A stretch of DNA of 64,000 nucleotides, taken from a virus. The stretch spans positions 62,001 through 126,000 of the IMG/VR virus record IMGVR_UViG_3300032287_003808; one strand, written 5' to 3'. The notes under the pieces are model-generated. The model worked only from the letters and a program-made list of their open reading frames with translations. It made no database searches and had not been told where the DNA came from. The position numbers were made by a program, and so were the translations under genes. How positions within the stretch are numbered: the stretch's first letter is position 1; each line of letters begins with the position of its first letter. Positions 30,169-37,140 of the stretch are shown here, piece after piece.

Positions 30169-30740
30169 CTTTCAAAGTTTATATAACCTTCATTAAGGTA
30201 CTTATTCACATACACTTCAGGGTGTTGAAGAAATGATTCAATTTTCTGTTGCTTATCAATAGCCTTCTCAGTGAATTCTCTTTTTAGTCTTTCCTTACCC
30301 ATCTCAACTAATTCAGGTAGTTCATAAGCACAATCGCCCCATCTAGCAACTAATACTTTTTCAGTGTTCCAGGTATAACCATTTTCTCTATCACTTTGAG
30401 TTCGATATCTTTCTCCCACAATCAAAGGATCAGGATTTTTATTATCGAACCATACTTTAATAAAGTCAAACATTTCGTTGTCTTTAATAAACTTAATGGC
30501 GCGTAATACTTCAACTGGTACTGTGCTTCGATTATATTCTTCTAGACTAGTTTTAGCAGGGCATAACGCTTCTAATGCTCTAATTTGTACTTGGTTTAAT
30601 GTTTGATAGACACTAGGTGTTTTACCTTGTTTTACCTCAGGGATACCTAATTCCTCTGCTAATTTTTGATACTCTGCTAGCTCATTTTCGTCTAGCAACA
30701 AACCTACATTTTCAGGTTCGCGATAAATTTTAACTTCCAT
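30162..30740 (-). CDS. Early protein, unknown
   Basis: 192 residues, starting MEVKIYREPENVGLLLDENE; alpha-rich, with a conserved-looking RYRTQSDRENGYTWNTEKVL block and a basic C-terminus. Own promoter. No family recognised. Confidence 0.76.
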   Translation of the reverse strand: MEVKIYREPENVGLLLDENELAEYQKLAEELGIPEVKQGKTPSVYQTLNQVQIRALEALCPAKTSLEEYNRSTVPVEVLRAIKFIKDNEMFDFIKVWFDNKNPDPLIVGERYRTQSDRENGYTWNTEKVLVARWGDCAYELPELVEMGKERLKREFTEKAIDKQQKIESFLQHPEVYVNKYLNEGYINFERD

Positions 30741-30764
30741 AACTGTTATTTTTTAATTTATTTA

Positions 30765-30797
30765 AATATAAGTAACCTATTTTTAAAAGCCTATTCC
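30765..30797 (-). promoter_or_regulatory. ECF-like early promoter
   Basis: GGAATA, 19-bp gap, CTTATATT; for the gene starting at 30740. Confidence 0.74.
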
Positions 30798-30799
30798 TT

Positions 30800-30916
30800 T
30801 TACCCCGCCAGACAATAAAGTACAATCATTATGATTATTAATAATGATACAGCCGCACCCATAGCATCTTCTGGTTCTGGTTCTGTATTTGGGTTGTCGA
30901 AATCTATTTTTATCAT
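30800..30916 (-). CDS. 38-residue membrane peptide
   Basis: Starts MIKIDFDNPNTEPEPEDAMG, an acidic soluble part, and ends in one membrane helix. It lies 10 bp below the 189-residue gene; its stop is 3 bp before the next promoter box. Confidence 0.65.
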   Translation of the reverse strand: MIKIDFDNPNTEPEPEDAMGAAVSLLIIIMIVLYCLAG

Positions 30917-30926
30917 ATGTTGTTTA

Positions 30927-31496
30927 TTAATCCCACCAGTTTTTTATTTGTTGTTCTAGTATTTTGAATAATAATTCATGTGAGCGTTTTTGATTGTTAT
31001 ATGCGATACACATTGCTATTTCTTTTCTATCAGTCCCATCTGTTGGTTTTCCATACCAAGCGATTTTCCCTTCTAAAGCAAGTTTATATTGACGAGGATA
31101 TAAAGCAAAATATTCATCTAAATTATCTTCAACAGTGATAAACTCCATTGTGTACCATTTATTAGTTTCATCCGTTGGAATAAATTCATGTTCCTGGTGT
31201 AGATAATCTAAGTATTCAGTTTCATATGCATCTTCTTGTTGAATATAACATAAGCGAGCACACAATAACATCATTTCAGCATCGCGTTGAGCAGTAGTGT
31301 GACGATCATTACCTCCTATACAACATGCTTGCTGTTCAAGTTTAAACTGGAGGATTTTATAGATATAATTACTATCCCAGTTTCTATCTTTCCAAATTGT
31401 AGGGAACCATTCCCATAGATTTTTCATACCTTGAATGAAGTCTTTATGGTAATATCTACCTTCATACTTCCACCATAATCTTATTTTATAAAACAT
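30927..31496 (-). CDS. Conserved-type phage protein, unknown
   Basis: 189 residues with RLWWKYEGRYYHKDF, LWEWFPTIWKDRNWDSNYI and GGNDRHTTAQRDAEMMLLCA. I recall this Trp-rich family from several large phages; no function is known. It is 3 bp below the gene ending at 31500 and shares its promoter. Confidence 0.8.
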   Translation of the reverse strand: MFYKIRLWWKYEGRYYHKDFIQGMKNLWEWFPTIWKDRNWDSNYIYKILQFKLEQQACCIGGNDRHTTAQRDAEMMLLCARLCYIQQEDAYETEYLDYLHQEHEFIPTDETNKWYTMEFITVEDNLDEYFALYPRQYKLALEGKIAWYGKPTDGTDRKEIAMCIAYNNQKRSHELLFKILEQQIKNWWD

Positions 31497-31499
31497 ATC

Positions 31500-31772
31500 T
31501 TATTTTTCACATCCTTTATAAGCAAAATCATCAACAGATGATATTCCACATTTGCAAGTATTTGTATCTGTGTTAAACATACACCCTTTTAATGCTTTCT
31601 TTTTGTTCTCTACCCATACTGCTCGTTCAGCGTCTATAGATGATACTCTATTTTCAGGGTATATTGTACGGGCTACTCTTAGTCGTTTTTTAGGCTCAAC
31701 TGGCTTTTTACAAAGCATACCTAAGTTTCTTAGGAAACTAAACAACCGATACTTTAATCTTTTCTTTGTCAT
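31500..31772 (-). CDS. Small basic early protein
   Basis: 90 residues, very basic at the start (KKRLKYRLFSFLRNLGMLCK), with a C-terminal CMFN-TCKCG-GCEK Cys cluster that may bind metal. First gene of a three-gene unit. Confidence 0.73.
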   Translation of the reverse strand: MTKKRLKYRLFSFLRNLGMLCKKPVEPKKRLRVARTIYPENRVSSIDAERAVWVENKKKALKGCMFNTDTNTCKCGISSVDDFAYKGCEK

Positions 31773-31790
31773 AACTTTTATTTTTATTTG

Positions 31791-31823
31791 AATATACGAA
31801 ACTTATTTTTAAAGATCTATTCC
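31791..31823 (-). promoter_or_regulatory. ECF-like early promoter
   Basis: GGAATA, 19-bp gap, CGTATATT; for the gene starting at 31772. This is the highest-coordinate member of the dense array. Confidence 0.75.
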
Positions 31824-32113
31824 TCTACTTTAGGAAAATCACTAAATTTTAAACCCCACATTAAGCCAGCCCAATTCATTTCTTTTTCTGCTTGTTTAGC
31901 ATACATGTTAAGTTTCTTTTGAAAATATTTTTTACCCCATTCCTGCCACTCACCATATTGTGCTTCAGTTATTGTCCATTCATTGAACCAACTGTCTTTA
32001 CGATCTTTTATGTCTTCGTAAGTGACATCATGACCAGCAATTTTAAACATTTTATTAATGATGTCAATTATTGCTTGGTCAATTTTTTCTTGTCTGCTTA
32101 ATCTTTTTGCCAT
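31817..32113 (-). CDS. Conserved-type phage protein, unknown
   Basis: 98 residues, starting MAKRLSRQEKIDQAIIDIIN; helical, with TEAQYGEWQEWGKKYF and a late MWGLKFSD. I recall similar proteins from large phages, function unknown. Last gene of the string 33958-31817. Confidence 0.77.
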   Translation of the reverse strand: MAKRLSRQEKIDQAIIDIINKMFKIAGHDVTYEDIKDRKDSWFNEWTITEAQYGEWQEWGKKYFQKKLNMYAKQAEKEMNWAGLMWGLKFSDFPKVEE

Positions 32114-32114
32114 A

Positions 32115-32315
32115 TTATTTTTCTATTGATTTCATATTTTTCCAATCCGAAATAACATTATTTACTCTTACTCTATATTTGAATACAGACAATGGATGAC
32201 ATTCAACAATAAATTCTCCTTCATACCATTGATCTGGTTTGTATTGTTTATGAAATTCAGGTAAGAATATATTGCTTACTAGTACTTTATCTCCTTTGGT
32301 TGTTTTCATAACCAT
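32115..32315 (-). CDS. Small early protein, unknown
   Basis: 66 residues, beta-rich (DKVLVSNIFLPEFHKQYKPD; FIVECHPLSVFKYRVRV). Overlaps the phosphoesterase gene by 10 bp. If translation starts at the second Met the overlap shrinks to 4 bp. Confidence 0.72.
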   Translation of the reverse strand: MVMKTTKGDKVLVSNIFLPEFHKQYKPDQWYEGEFIVECHPLSVFKYRVRVNNVISDWKNMKSIEK

Positions 32316-33058
32316 ATTATTTCATTTGTAATATTATCCCATTCAAAATTAAATGGTAAATTTGCATACATATACTGTTCATTCAAAACGGCTGCATTAA
32401 AGAAATGTGTATGCCCATCAAAATAGTATCCATATCCTTGATGTATATGTCCACAAACATGAATTTTTGGACGAATCTCATTTATTCGTTGTCGTAACAT
32501 TTCACAACCAACATTGACTCCATTGTATCGAACAAAATCCAAATGTCCATATGCTGGTCCATGTGTAACTAGAATGTCTGTATTGTCTGGGATTGCATCC
32601 CACCGTGCTCTCATTTCCTCTCCGTTGCGAGGCAAGTTAAATGCCCAATTACAAAATTCAGGTTGCCAAGGTGAACCATATATGCGAACATTTTCTTCAG
32701 GCATATCTCCGTTTGGTCCATCAAAATATAGAGCAAGCTCTCCATCTTGTAGATATTCTATTGTTTTATATCCTGTTAAATAACCTTGAGCCCACGTTGG
32801 ATCATCTTCCATTATACGGTCATGATTACCAGCAATGAATATTTTTGTATCATAGTTGGTGATTGCTTCAAACCAATTAAAAAATTCAATTGCTTCTGTT
32901 TTATAGTAACCTGAATTCATAAAATCACCAGCATGTATCAAAATGTCACCTCCAGGTAAATCTAGCGGTTGATCCATCTTGCGTAACGACTTTGTTGTTG
33001 AAAGTTGGTTATGCTTTGTATGGGTATCTGATATTAAAGTAATTTTAAATTTTCCCAT
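32306..33058 (-). CDS. Metallophosphoesterase
   Basis: 250 residues with the calcineurin-like set: SDTHTKH near the start, HAGDF, AGNHDR, LVTHGPAYGHLD and CGHIHQGY. It resembles the MPPED/UDG-like branch that hydrolyses small phosphodiesters. Longer than and only distantly like the enzyme at 23941-24465. Substrate unknown. Confidence 0.9.
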   Translation of the reverse strand: MGKFKITLISDTHTKHNQLSTTKSLRKMDQPLDLPGGDILIHAGDFMNSGYYKTEAIEFFNWFEAITNYDTKIFIAGNHDRIMEDDPTWAQGYLTGYKTIEYLQDGELALYFDGPNGDMPEENVRIYGSPWQPEFCNWAFNLPRNGEEMRARWDAIPDNTDILVTHGPAYGHLDFVRYNGVNVGCEMLRQRINEIRPKIHVCGHIHQGYGYYFDGHTHFFNAAVLNEQYMYANLPFNFEWDNITNEIIWL

Positions 33059-33059
33059 T

Positions 33060-33401
33060 TTATAAATCTTCTAAACCATCCATCAAAGTAACATCCCAAA
33101 CTGACATATCATCTTCATCTTGTTCAAAGTCACCATTCATGTATGCATTATATAATTCAAGTGAAGTGTATGTTGTTCCACTACCATCTGCTAGAACCCA
33201 ACATGCAGATCCATCTTCATCATATCCATTTACAAGATTATGCTTTAAAATCCAATCACCAAATTCAATTGCAGAAGATCTTTTTGCACTGAATATGTTT
33301 GATGCATTGAATGCCTTTTTAGAATCAGCACGTAATCGTAACTCATTCCATTCGGTATCACTTATAGCATCAATGAGTATATCTAAAGTTTCTTTATTCA
33401 T
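33060..33401 (-). CDS. Early protein, unknown
   Basis: 113 residues, starting MNKETLDILIDAISDTEWNE, helix then mixed, with an acidic end. Overlaps the gene upstream by 8 bp. No family recognised. Confidence 0.72.
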   Translation of the reverse strand: MNKETLDILIDAISDTEWNELRLRADSKKAFNASNIFSAKRSSAIEFGDWILKHNLVNGYDEDGSACWVLADGSGTTYTSLELYNAYMNGDFEQDEDDMSVWDVTLMDGLEDL

Positions 33402-33564
33402 CTTCTGTATGTGTTTTTATAGCATCAAGTAACGTTTGTAACGGGAAACGGATTGGACCATATTCTTCATCTGAACAATCAAATTCAACCATATCGTCTT
33501 CAAGTGTTAGGACTGCCTTTCTACTCCAGTTAGCTTTGCCTTCATATACTACTGTTTGTTTCAT
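33394..33564 (-). CDS. Small early protein, unknown
   Basis: 56 residues from the ATG at 33564 (MKQTVVYEGKANWSRKAVLT); two further in-frame ATGs upstream at 33573 and 33591 are possible. The chosen start overlaps the upstream stop region by 23 bp. Beta-rich; ends acidic. Confidence 0.65.
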   Translation of the reverse strand: MKQTVVYEGKANWSRKAVLTLEDDMVEFDCSDEEYGPIRFPLQTLLDAIKTHTEDE

Positions 33565-33958
33565 CTTCTTCATATAATCCTGATTCTTCATCTTGTTGCA
33601 TCATGTCTATGATTGCTTGTTCATTTGGTTTGATTTTAAATAGTTCATATCTGCTATTTTTTGTATCAAAGCAAATATAGTCTTCTCTTTGCTCTTGTAT
33701 GCCTGTAATTGTGGTTGTTTGCCATGTAAAAAAAGCATTGAATGGAGACATTATCAATGATCGTCCTATATCTGGGGTGTCATGTTTTGCTTTAAAAAAA
33801 CCATTTTCATCAAACTCAATCCATATTACCTCAGCTGATTGTTTAATTAAACCATCTCGTTCCCTTACTAGTCTCCATTTAGGTTGTTCTGGTGGTGGTA
33901 ATATTTCAATTAGATCATCTAATGTTATTGGAATTTTAACTTGATTTAACTTGCTCAT
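33542..33958 (-). CDS. Early protein, unknown
   Basis: 138 residues, starting MSKLNQVKIPITLDDLIEIL, beta-rich middle, acidic tail. First gene of the string 33958-31817. The usual ECF-like promoter is absent; an AT-rich leader with AAAAGG precedes the ATG. Confidence 0.72.
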   Translation of the reverse strand: MSKLNQVKIPITLDDLIEILPPPEQPKWRLVRERDGLIKQSAEVIWIEFDENGFFKAKHDTPDIGRSLIMSPFNAFFTWQTTTITGIQEQREDYICFDTKNSRYELFKIKPNEQAIIDMMQQDEESGLYEEDETNSSI

Positions 33959-33994
33959 AATTTCCTTTTTATAACCTTAATATATTAAAGATTT

Positions 33995-35080
33995 TTAGTT
34001 CTTCCAAACTTTTTTCATAGTACCATCATCATAAACTTCAATATACATTCCTTGTTGAGTGTTTGGAGTACATTCTTGACCCATCATGTTAATAGTTTTA
34101 ACAACTGTCTTTTGTTTTACTGAGTTGTCTACCAGAATTGGGCTATATACTTTAAATTTTCCATCGTTGTCAACCTGAGTGAGTCTATAATAATTAAATG
34201 TTGGTTCAAAATCATTATCAATAAATGTATATGTCATTATTGTTGTACTATTACCTGCAGCTGGTTTTTGCCCAACAATAGAATTCTCAGTAAAATATCC
34301 AGTTGTTGATTTTTCAACCCAATAATAAGCTGAATTATGTTCTGAGGCTGTTTCCCAAACTAATAAGTTTCCTTTTTCAGTTGGCATTCCTTCAAATGAT
34401 ATTAATTCAACAGGTAAAGGGTCAATTTGGATTAATTCAATATTATCTAACCACCATTCTTCTCCTGCGGAGTTAATACGGCAATAAAAATCTATAGCAA
34501 CTGAATTCAAGTTAGCTGCTAAGTTTAAAGTATAAGTTGAAGGAGTTGATGTTGATGCTCCAGTGTTAGCTGCATAAACATCTCCTGCTGGTGCTGCTGA
34601 GTTTGTAAAGGAGCCGTTTGCTGTATGGATGACTAAGTTAGTGTTAGTGAAAGGCCACGTTGCATTTGAATTCCCAGTTATACGCATTTCAGTCACATAC
34701 GTCCCACCATTTGATGATACTTGAACACTTAAATAATCAGCTGCATCTAATCCACGTGTAGCCGCTGATGGGGAAGAGAATGTATATGATGCTACACGAA
34801 ATCTAATTTGATATAATTTGTTTGGATCTAAAGTTACAGTTGGCATTGAATACCAATCTTGTTCTAATCCTGATGAGCCATTTCCTGCTCCATAAATTAC
34901 TGCTGATACCGTTGGGGATACTGAGGCGTTATTAAACCATCCTGCTGTTGTCGCAGGTATAAACCATCCTGCTGTAAGGTAAGTGGGTGAAGATGTTTCC
35001 ATGTTATCAAATTCGATAACTGTTTGGCTGTTTACTATTCCCGTAAGAGCCAAAAATAAAGATAAAATTAGTTTTTTCAT
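33995..35080 (-). CDS. Secreted protein with T9SS-type C-terminal module
   Basis: 361 residues. Residues 1-19 form a Sec signal peptide (KKLILSLFLALTGIVNSQ). A beta-sandwich region follows, then the linker DPLPVELISFEG and an EHNSAYYWVEKS / FNYYRLTQVDNDG repeat-like strand set, and the last 40 residues (VVKTINMMGQECTP, then GMYIEVYDDGTMKKVW) match the short C-terminal modules of flavobacterial surface and secreted proteins. In Bacteroidota such modules direct export by the type IX system. A phage gene coding a host-type secreted protein suggests action at the cell surface or on released virions. A late-type motif lies before it. Confidence 0.82.
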   Translation of the reverse strand: MKKLILSLFLALTGIVNSQTVIEFDNMETSSPTYLTAGWFIPATTAGWFNNASVSPTVSAVIYGAGNGSSGLEQDWYSMPTVTLDPNKLYQIRFRVASYTFSSPSAATRGLDAADYLSVQVSSNGGTYVTEMRITGNSNATWPFTNTNLVIHTANGSFTNSAAPAGDVYAANTGASTSTPSTYTLNLAANLNSVAIDFYCRINSAGEEWWLDNIELIQIDPLPVELISFEGMPTEKGNLLVWETASEHNSAYYWVEKSTTGYFTENSIVGQKPAAGNSTTIMTYTFIDNDFEPTFNYYRLTQVDNDGKFKVYSPILVDNSVKQKTVVKTINMMGQECTPNTQQGMYIEVYDDGTMKKVWKN

Positions 35081-35089
35081 AGCATTTTG

Positions 35090-35099
35090 TTATAAATAC
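35090..35099 (-). promoter_or_regulatory. Late-type promoter motif
   Basis: GTATTTATAA then CAAAAT on the minus strand, 9 bp before the ATG of the secreted protein at 35080. Confidence 0.6.
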
Positions 35100-35107
35100 T
35101 ATAAAGA

Positions 35108-35120
35108 TGTAGGAGTTCTT
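35108..35120. repeat. 13-bp inverted repeat, left copy
   Basis: TGTAGGAGTTCTT; its perfect inverted copy lies at 35639-35651. The pair brackets the gene at 35134-35616 and would bring the ends of its mRNA together. Confidence 0.75.
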
Positions 35121-35133
35121 GTGACGGTTATTT

Positions 35134-35616
35134 TTATCCGTTAATTACTTGTTTTTTTGAACCTTCTATAGTTCCTTTTGCTACTACTTTATCAATTCGA
35201 GAATCAATATAGCTTCTTGTATCCTCGATTTCACTTTGAAGGACTTTATAGATCTCATTTTCATGTTGATGGATATGTTCCACATCATGTTGGATTTGAC
35301 GATAGATTTCTTCTTCATGTTTGTTATGTTCTTCATTGACTTGATCAATTCGGTTTATAATGGTTCGTTCAACCATTGTAATATCACGATTTGTATCTTC
35401 AATGATACGTCGGAGATTTTCATCTTTACGATCCATTTCTCGACATACGTCTTCGATTACTTTTCGAAGGTCAGATTCAATTGTAACACACAATTGTGTT
35501 AAAATTTCTGTTTTGCTTGTTAGTTGATTAATCTTAACCATACCTACAACAATAGCGGTTACTATTAGTAATGCTATAATCGTAAGCATACCTAAAACAA
35601 ATGATGTTATTTCCAT
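35134..35616 (-). CDS. Membrane-anchored coiled-coil protein
   Basis: 160 residues: an N-terminal membrane helix (FVLGMLTIIALLIVTAIVVG), then about 110 residues of continuous coiled coil rich in Glu, Arg, Ile and His. The type is common next to phage structural or lysis genes, for example spanin-like or membrane-organising proteins, but nothing more specific is visible. It is bracketed by a 13-bp inverted repeat. Confidence 0.75.
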   Translation of the reverse strand: MEITSFVLGMLTIIALLIVTAIVVGMVKINQLTSKTEILTQLCVTIESDLRKVIEDVCREMDRKDENLRRIIEDTNRDITMVERTIINRIDQVNEEHNKHEEEIYRQIQHDVEHIHQHENEIYKVLQSEIEDTRSYIDSRIDKVVAKGTIEGSKKQVING

Positions 35617-35638
35617 GTTTTCTAATTTTAATATGTCA

Positions 35639-35651
35639 AAGAACTCCTACA
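35639..35651. repeat. 13-bp inverted repeat, right copy
   Basis: AAGAACTCCTACA, the perfect inverse of the copy at 35108-35120. It lies in the leader of the gene at 35134-35616. Confidence 0.75.
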
Positions 35652-35664
35652 CTTTTATTTTAAT

Positions 35665-35713
35665 ATAAAAAACCCCTAGTAGTACTCCAAGCGTCCTTGG
35701 CACTTTCTAGGGG
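35665..35713 (-). terminator. Two-part rho-independent terminator
   Basis: Outer stem CTAGGGG-type (35673-35679 with 35707-35713) and an inner CCAAG / CTTGG stem, followed by TTTTTTAT on the minus strand. It ends the structured RNA unit. Confidence 0.85.
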
Positions 35714-35976
35714 GTGATAGTTGGTTATAGGGTTGAGCAGTTATGATCCGTCGATCAGGTGCTGCAGCAGATCCCATTTCCCAATATCGAAAAAGACCAA
35801 TAAGGCAGATCTTACGGGATGCACCACTGGTTCTTGACCTGCAAATTCTATTTACAGGGGTGGTATTCCGTAGCAAACGTATCGCTATGGGGTTCCGTTA
35901 TTTTCATAACGGTGGGGTAAAAGACCTACCCTGGTACGCTCGATCGGGGACACCCCAGTCCAGAAGCGTGGTAGGT
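35665..35976 (-). ncRNA. Structured non-coding RNA, about 300 nt, family unknown
   Basis: No plausible protein is encoded, GC content is higher than around it, and several helices are visible. From the 5' end: 970-976 with 924-930 (7 bp), 965-969 with 936-940, a CCGTTAT-GAAA-ATAACGG hairpin at 35895-35912 with a GNRA loop, a 9-bp hairpin at 35838-35858, and a long domain closed by 821-825 with 758-762 and 816-820 with 771-775. A late-type motif ends 7 bp before the first helix, and a strong terminator closes the unit. It is not tmRNA or RNase P RNA by any motif I know. Large ornate phage RNAs such as GOLLD and ROOL also sit beside tRNAs, so a relationship is possible. Confidence 0.72.
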
Positions 35977-35982
35977 ACTTGT

Positions 35983-35992
35983 TGATAAATAT
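35983..35992 (-). promoter_or_regulatory. Late-type promoter motif for the structured RNA
   Basis: ATATTTATCA then ACAA on the minus strand, 7 bp before the first helix of the RNA, the distance expected of a -10 box. Directly above it is a terminator, so the RNA is its own unit. Confidence 0.65.
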
Positions 35993-35993
35993 C

Positions 35994-36022
35994 TAAAAAG
36001 TAGGTCACCGATGCCACCTACT
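35994..36022 (-). terminator. Rho-independent terminator after tRNA-Met
   Basis: AGTAGGT / ACCTACT, a 7-bp stem with a 10-nt loop, followed by TTTTTAG on the minus strand. It separates the tRNA-Met unit from the structured RNA. Confidence 0.78.
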
Positions 36023-36108
36023 GTGGAGAGTTATTTAATGTCATTTTTTCGTATCTTTCAACGTTCACGATCTCTCTTAACTGACAAACGCGAGTCGGTA
36101 TTAAGGTG

Positions 36109-36182
36109 TGGACCAGCCTGGGTTCGAACCAGGGACTTCAACATTATGAGTGTTGCACTCTAACCAACTGAGTTACAGGTCC
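36109..36182 (-). tRNA. tRNA-Met (CAT)
   Basis: A 74-nt cloverleaf: acceptor GGACCTG / CTGGTCC (one mismatch), D-arm ACTC-AGTTGGTTA-GAGT, anticodon arm CAACA-CTCATAA-TGTTG with anticodon CAT, and T-arm CCTGG-TTCGAAC-CCAGG. No CCA is encoded. It could be an elongator Met tRNA or, after modification, an Ile tRNA. Confidence 0.93.
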
Positions 36183-36187
36183 AAATT

Positions 36188-36346
36188 GGTGGAGATTTGC
36201 TGGCTAACGCATGATCACCCATGCGAGCGTTTCTAATGTTTTCGGCACTCCACCGTTGCAAGTATCTCTTACCTTGCGCCACCATTCGTGCACTGCCCTA
36301 CATGCCAATGGTTGTTACTGTACTACAGGACGTCAAGTAACTGCTG
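36188..36346 (-). ncRNA. Structured RNA segment between tRNA genes
   Basis: No gene is visible, but the stretch folds strongly: GGTGGAG / CTCCACC (36188-36194 with 36248-36254) encloses a CGCATG / CATGCG hairpin, and GCAAG / CTTGC (36258-36262 with 36273-36277) follows. The first domain is 67 nt, tRNA-sized, with a 7-bp closing stem but no T-loop. It may be a degenerate tRNA or part of a larger RNA. Confidence 0.5.
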
Positions 36347-36469
36347 TAGTCAGGACAGGATTCGAACCTGTAATGGTTGTTAGCGGCTTTGTTGACGGGC
36401 GGTACAGCTTCCACACTGCATCTCCCAATACCAATTCTAACTCAGCGTTTACCATTCCGCCACCTGACT
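36347..36469 (-). tRNA. Enlarged tRNA-like element (123 nt)
   Basis: Acceptor stem AGTCAGG / CCTGACT and T-arm ACAGG-TTCGAAT-CCTGT are perfect, and the D-arm (TGGCGGAATGGTAAACGC) is like that of tRNA-Leu. The core has about 50 nt more than a tRNA. A weak anticodon arm with TAG can be drawn, or instead nested helices AATGGT / ACCATT and GTTAG / CTAAC. The last 27 nt match the 59-nt element at 29163. It may be a tRNA with an insertion or a tRNA-like regulatory RNA. Confidence 0.55.
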
Positions 36470-36576
36470 ATTTGAGGATGAGAAGTCCTCTGTGTTGTAA
36501 GTCGTCTATTGTAAACAATATCCTTTAGCATCTACTCAAACAATTCCTTTCTCAAGGGAACAACACATTTTAAAAA

Positions 36577-36774
36577 TTAATACTCTCGGCCTTCAAATAA
36601 CTTCACCAATCTGAAACTCCAACTATCAGGGAAATCTGCTAGTCTAGAGGTAGATGGTGCTAATTTTGTTGCCTCTCTCCTTGTTTTAGCCTCTACAAAC
36701 CTGTAGGGTGCTTGGTATCCATTTCTATGGATCCATTCCACTCTCCAAAGTGGATATTGTGCTTGCGCTTTCAT
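36577..36774 (-). CDS. Small basic protein in the RNA island
   Basis: 65 residues, starting MKAQAQYPLWRVEWIHRNGY, basic and aromatic; a strand-helix-strand fold is likely. The ATG lies in an ATTTATCAAT context. It is the only probable protein gene within the RNA island. The 107 bp below it, to the tRNA-like element, hold small hairpins but no gene. Confidence 0.6.
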   Translation of the reverse strand: MKAQAQYPLWRVEWIHRNGYQAPYRFVEAKTRREATKLAPSTSRLADFPDSWSFRLVKLFEGREY

Positions 36775-36833
36775 ATTGATAAATCAATATGTCAGCCGGG
36801 AGATTTGTTTTTACACATTTGTTTTAATTTTAG

Positions 36834-36917
36834 TACTCGGGGTGGGACTCGAACCCACACAACCAGCTGGTCAACAGATCTTAAGTCTGTCGTGTCTACC
36901 AATTTCACCACCCAAGC
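36834..36917 (-). tRNA. tRNA-Leu (TAA)
   Basis: An 84-nt class II tRNA: acceptor GCTTGGG / CCCGAGT, Leu-type D-arm (TGGTGAAATTGGTAGACACG), anticodon arm ACAGA-CTTAAGA-TCTGT with TAA, a variable arm, and T-arm GTGGG-TTCGAGT-CCCAC. No CCA is encoded. UUA is a frequent codon in an AT-rich phage. Confidence 0.92.
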
Positions 36918-37140
36918 AAATTTACCTGTCCCCAAGCGGAATGAATACCTAATCTTGTTTTAAATGTGATTAGAGTACACAAGTAACTCAAGGAATCTTC
37001 ACCATCCAATAGACATAACACGTTACTTGGTTTGTGTTAGTAAATCTCAACTCTCCCCTTGCATATAACTGTTGAGTTTATTTAATCAGGGGAATTACTT
37101 GTCTATCTTCAGCAGGTAATATTTTCAAAGAACGTTTTTG
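36918..37140 (-). other. Stretch between tRNA genes with possible RNA structure
   Basis: About 220 bp without a gene. An 8-bp pairing CAAGTAAC / GTTACTTG encloses 34 nt, and CTCAAC / GTTGAG forms a second hairpin. These may be processing signals in a tRNA precursor or another small RNA. Confidence 0.45.

Noticed and set aside
11377-31823. Regular short repeats that could suggest a CRISPR array
   Set aside because: The repeats are promoter boxes separated by genes of varying length, not equal spacers, and they always lie before start codons.
35676-35876. A 66-codon open frame inside the structured RNA
   Set aside because: It has no leader, overlaps the terminator and helices, and its composition is unlike any protein here. 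The RNA reading explains the stretch better.
35665-35976. tmRNA, RNase P RNA, or group I intron
   Set aside because: No tRNA-like ends with a tag frame, no conserved RNase P core motifs and no intron core or split exon was seen.
36347-36469. Normal tRNA-Leu (TAG) with a long variable arm
   Set aside because: The only anticodon stem that can be drawn is mostly wobble pairs, overlaps the D-stem, and leaves about 50 nt unexplained.
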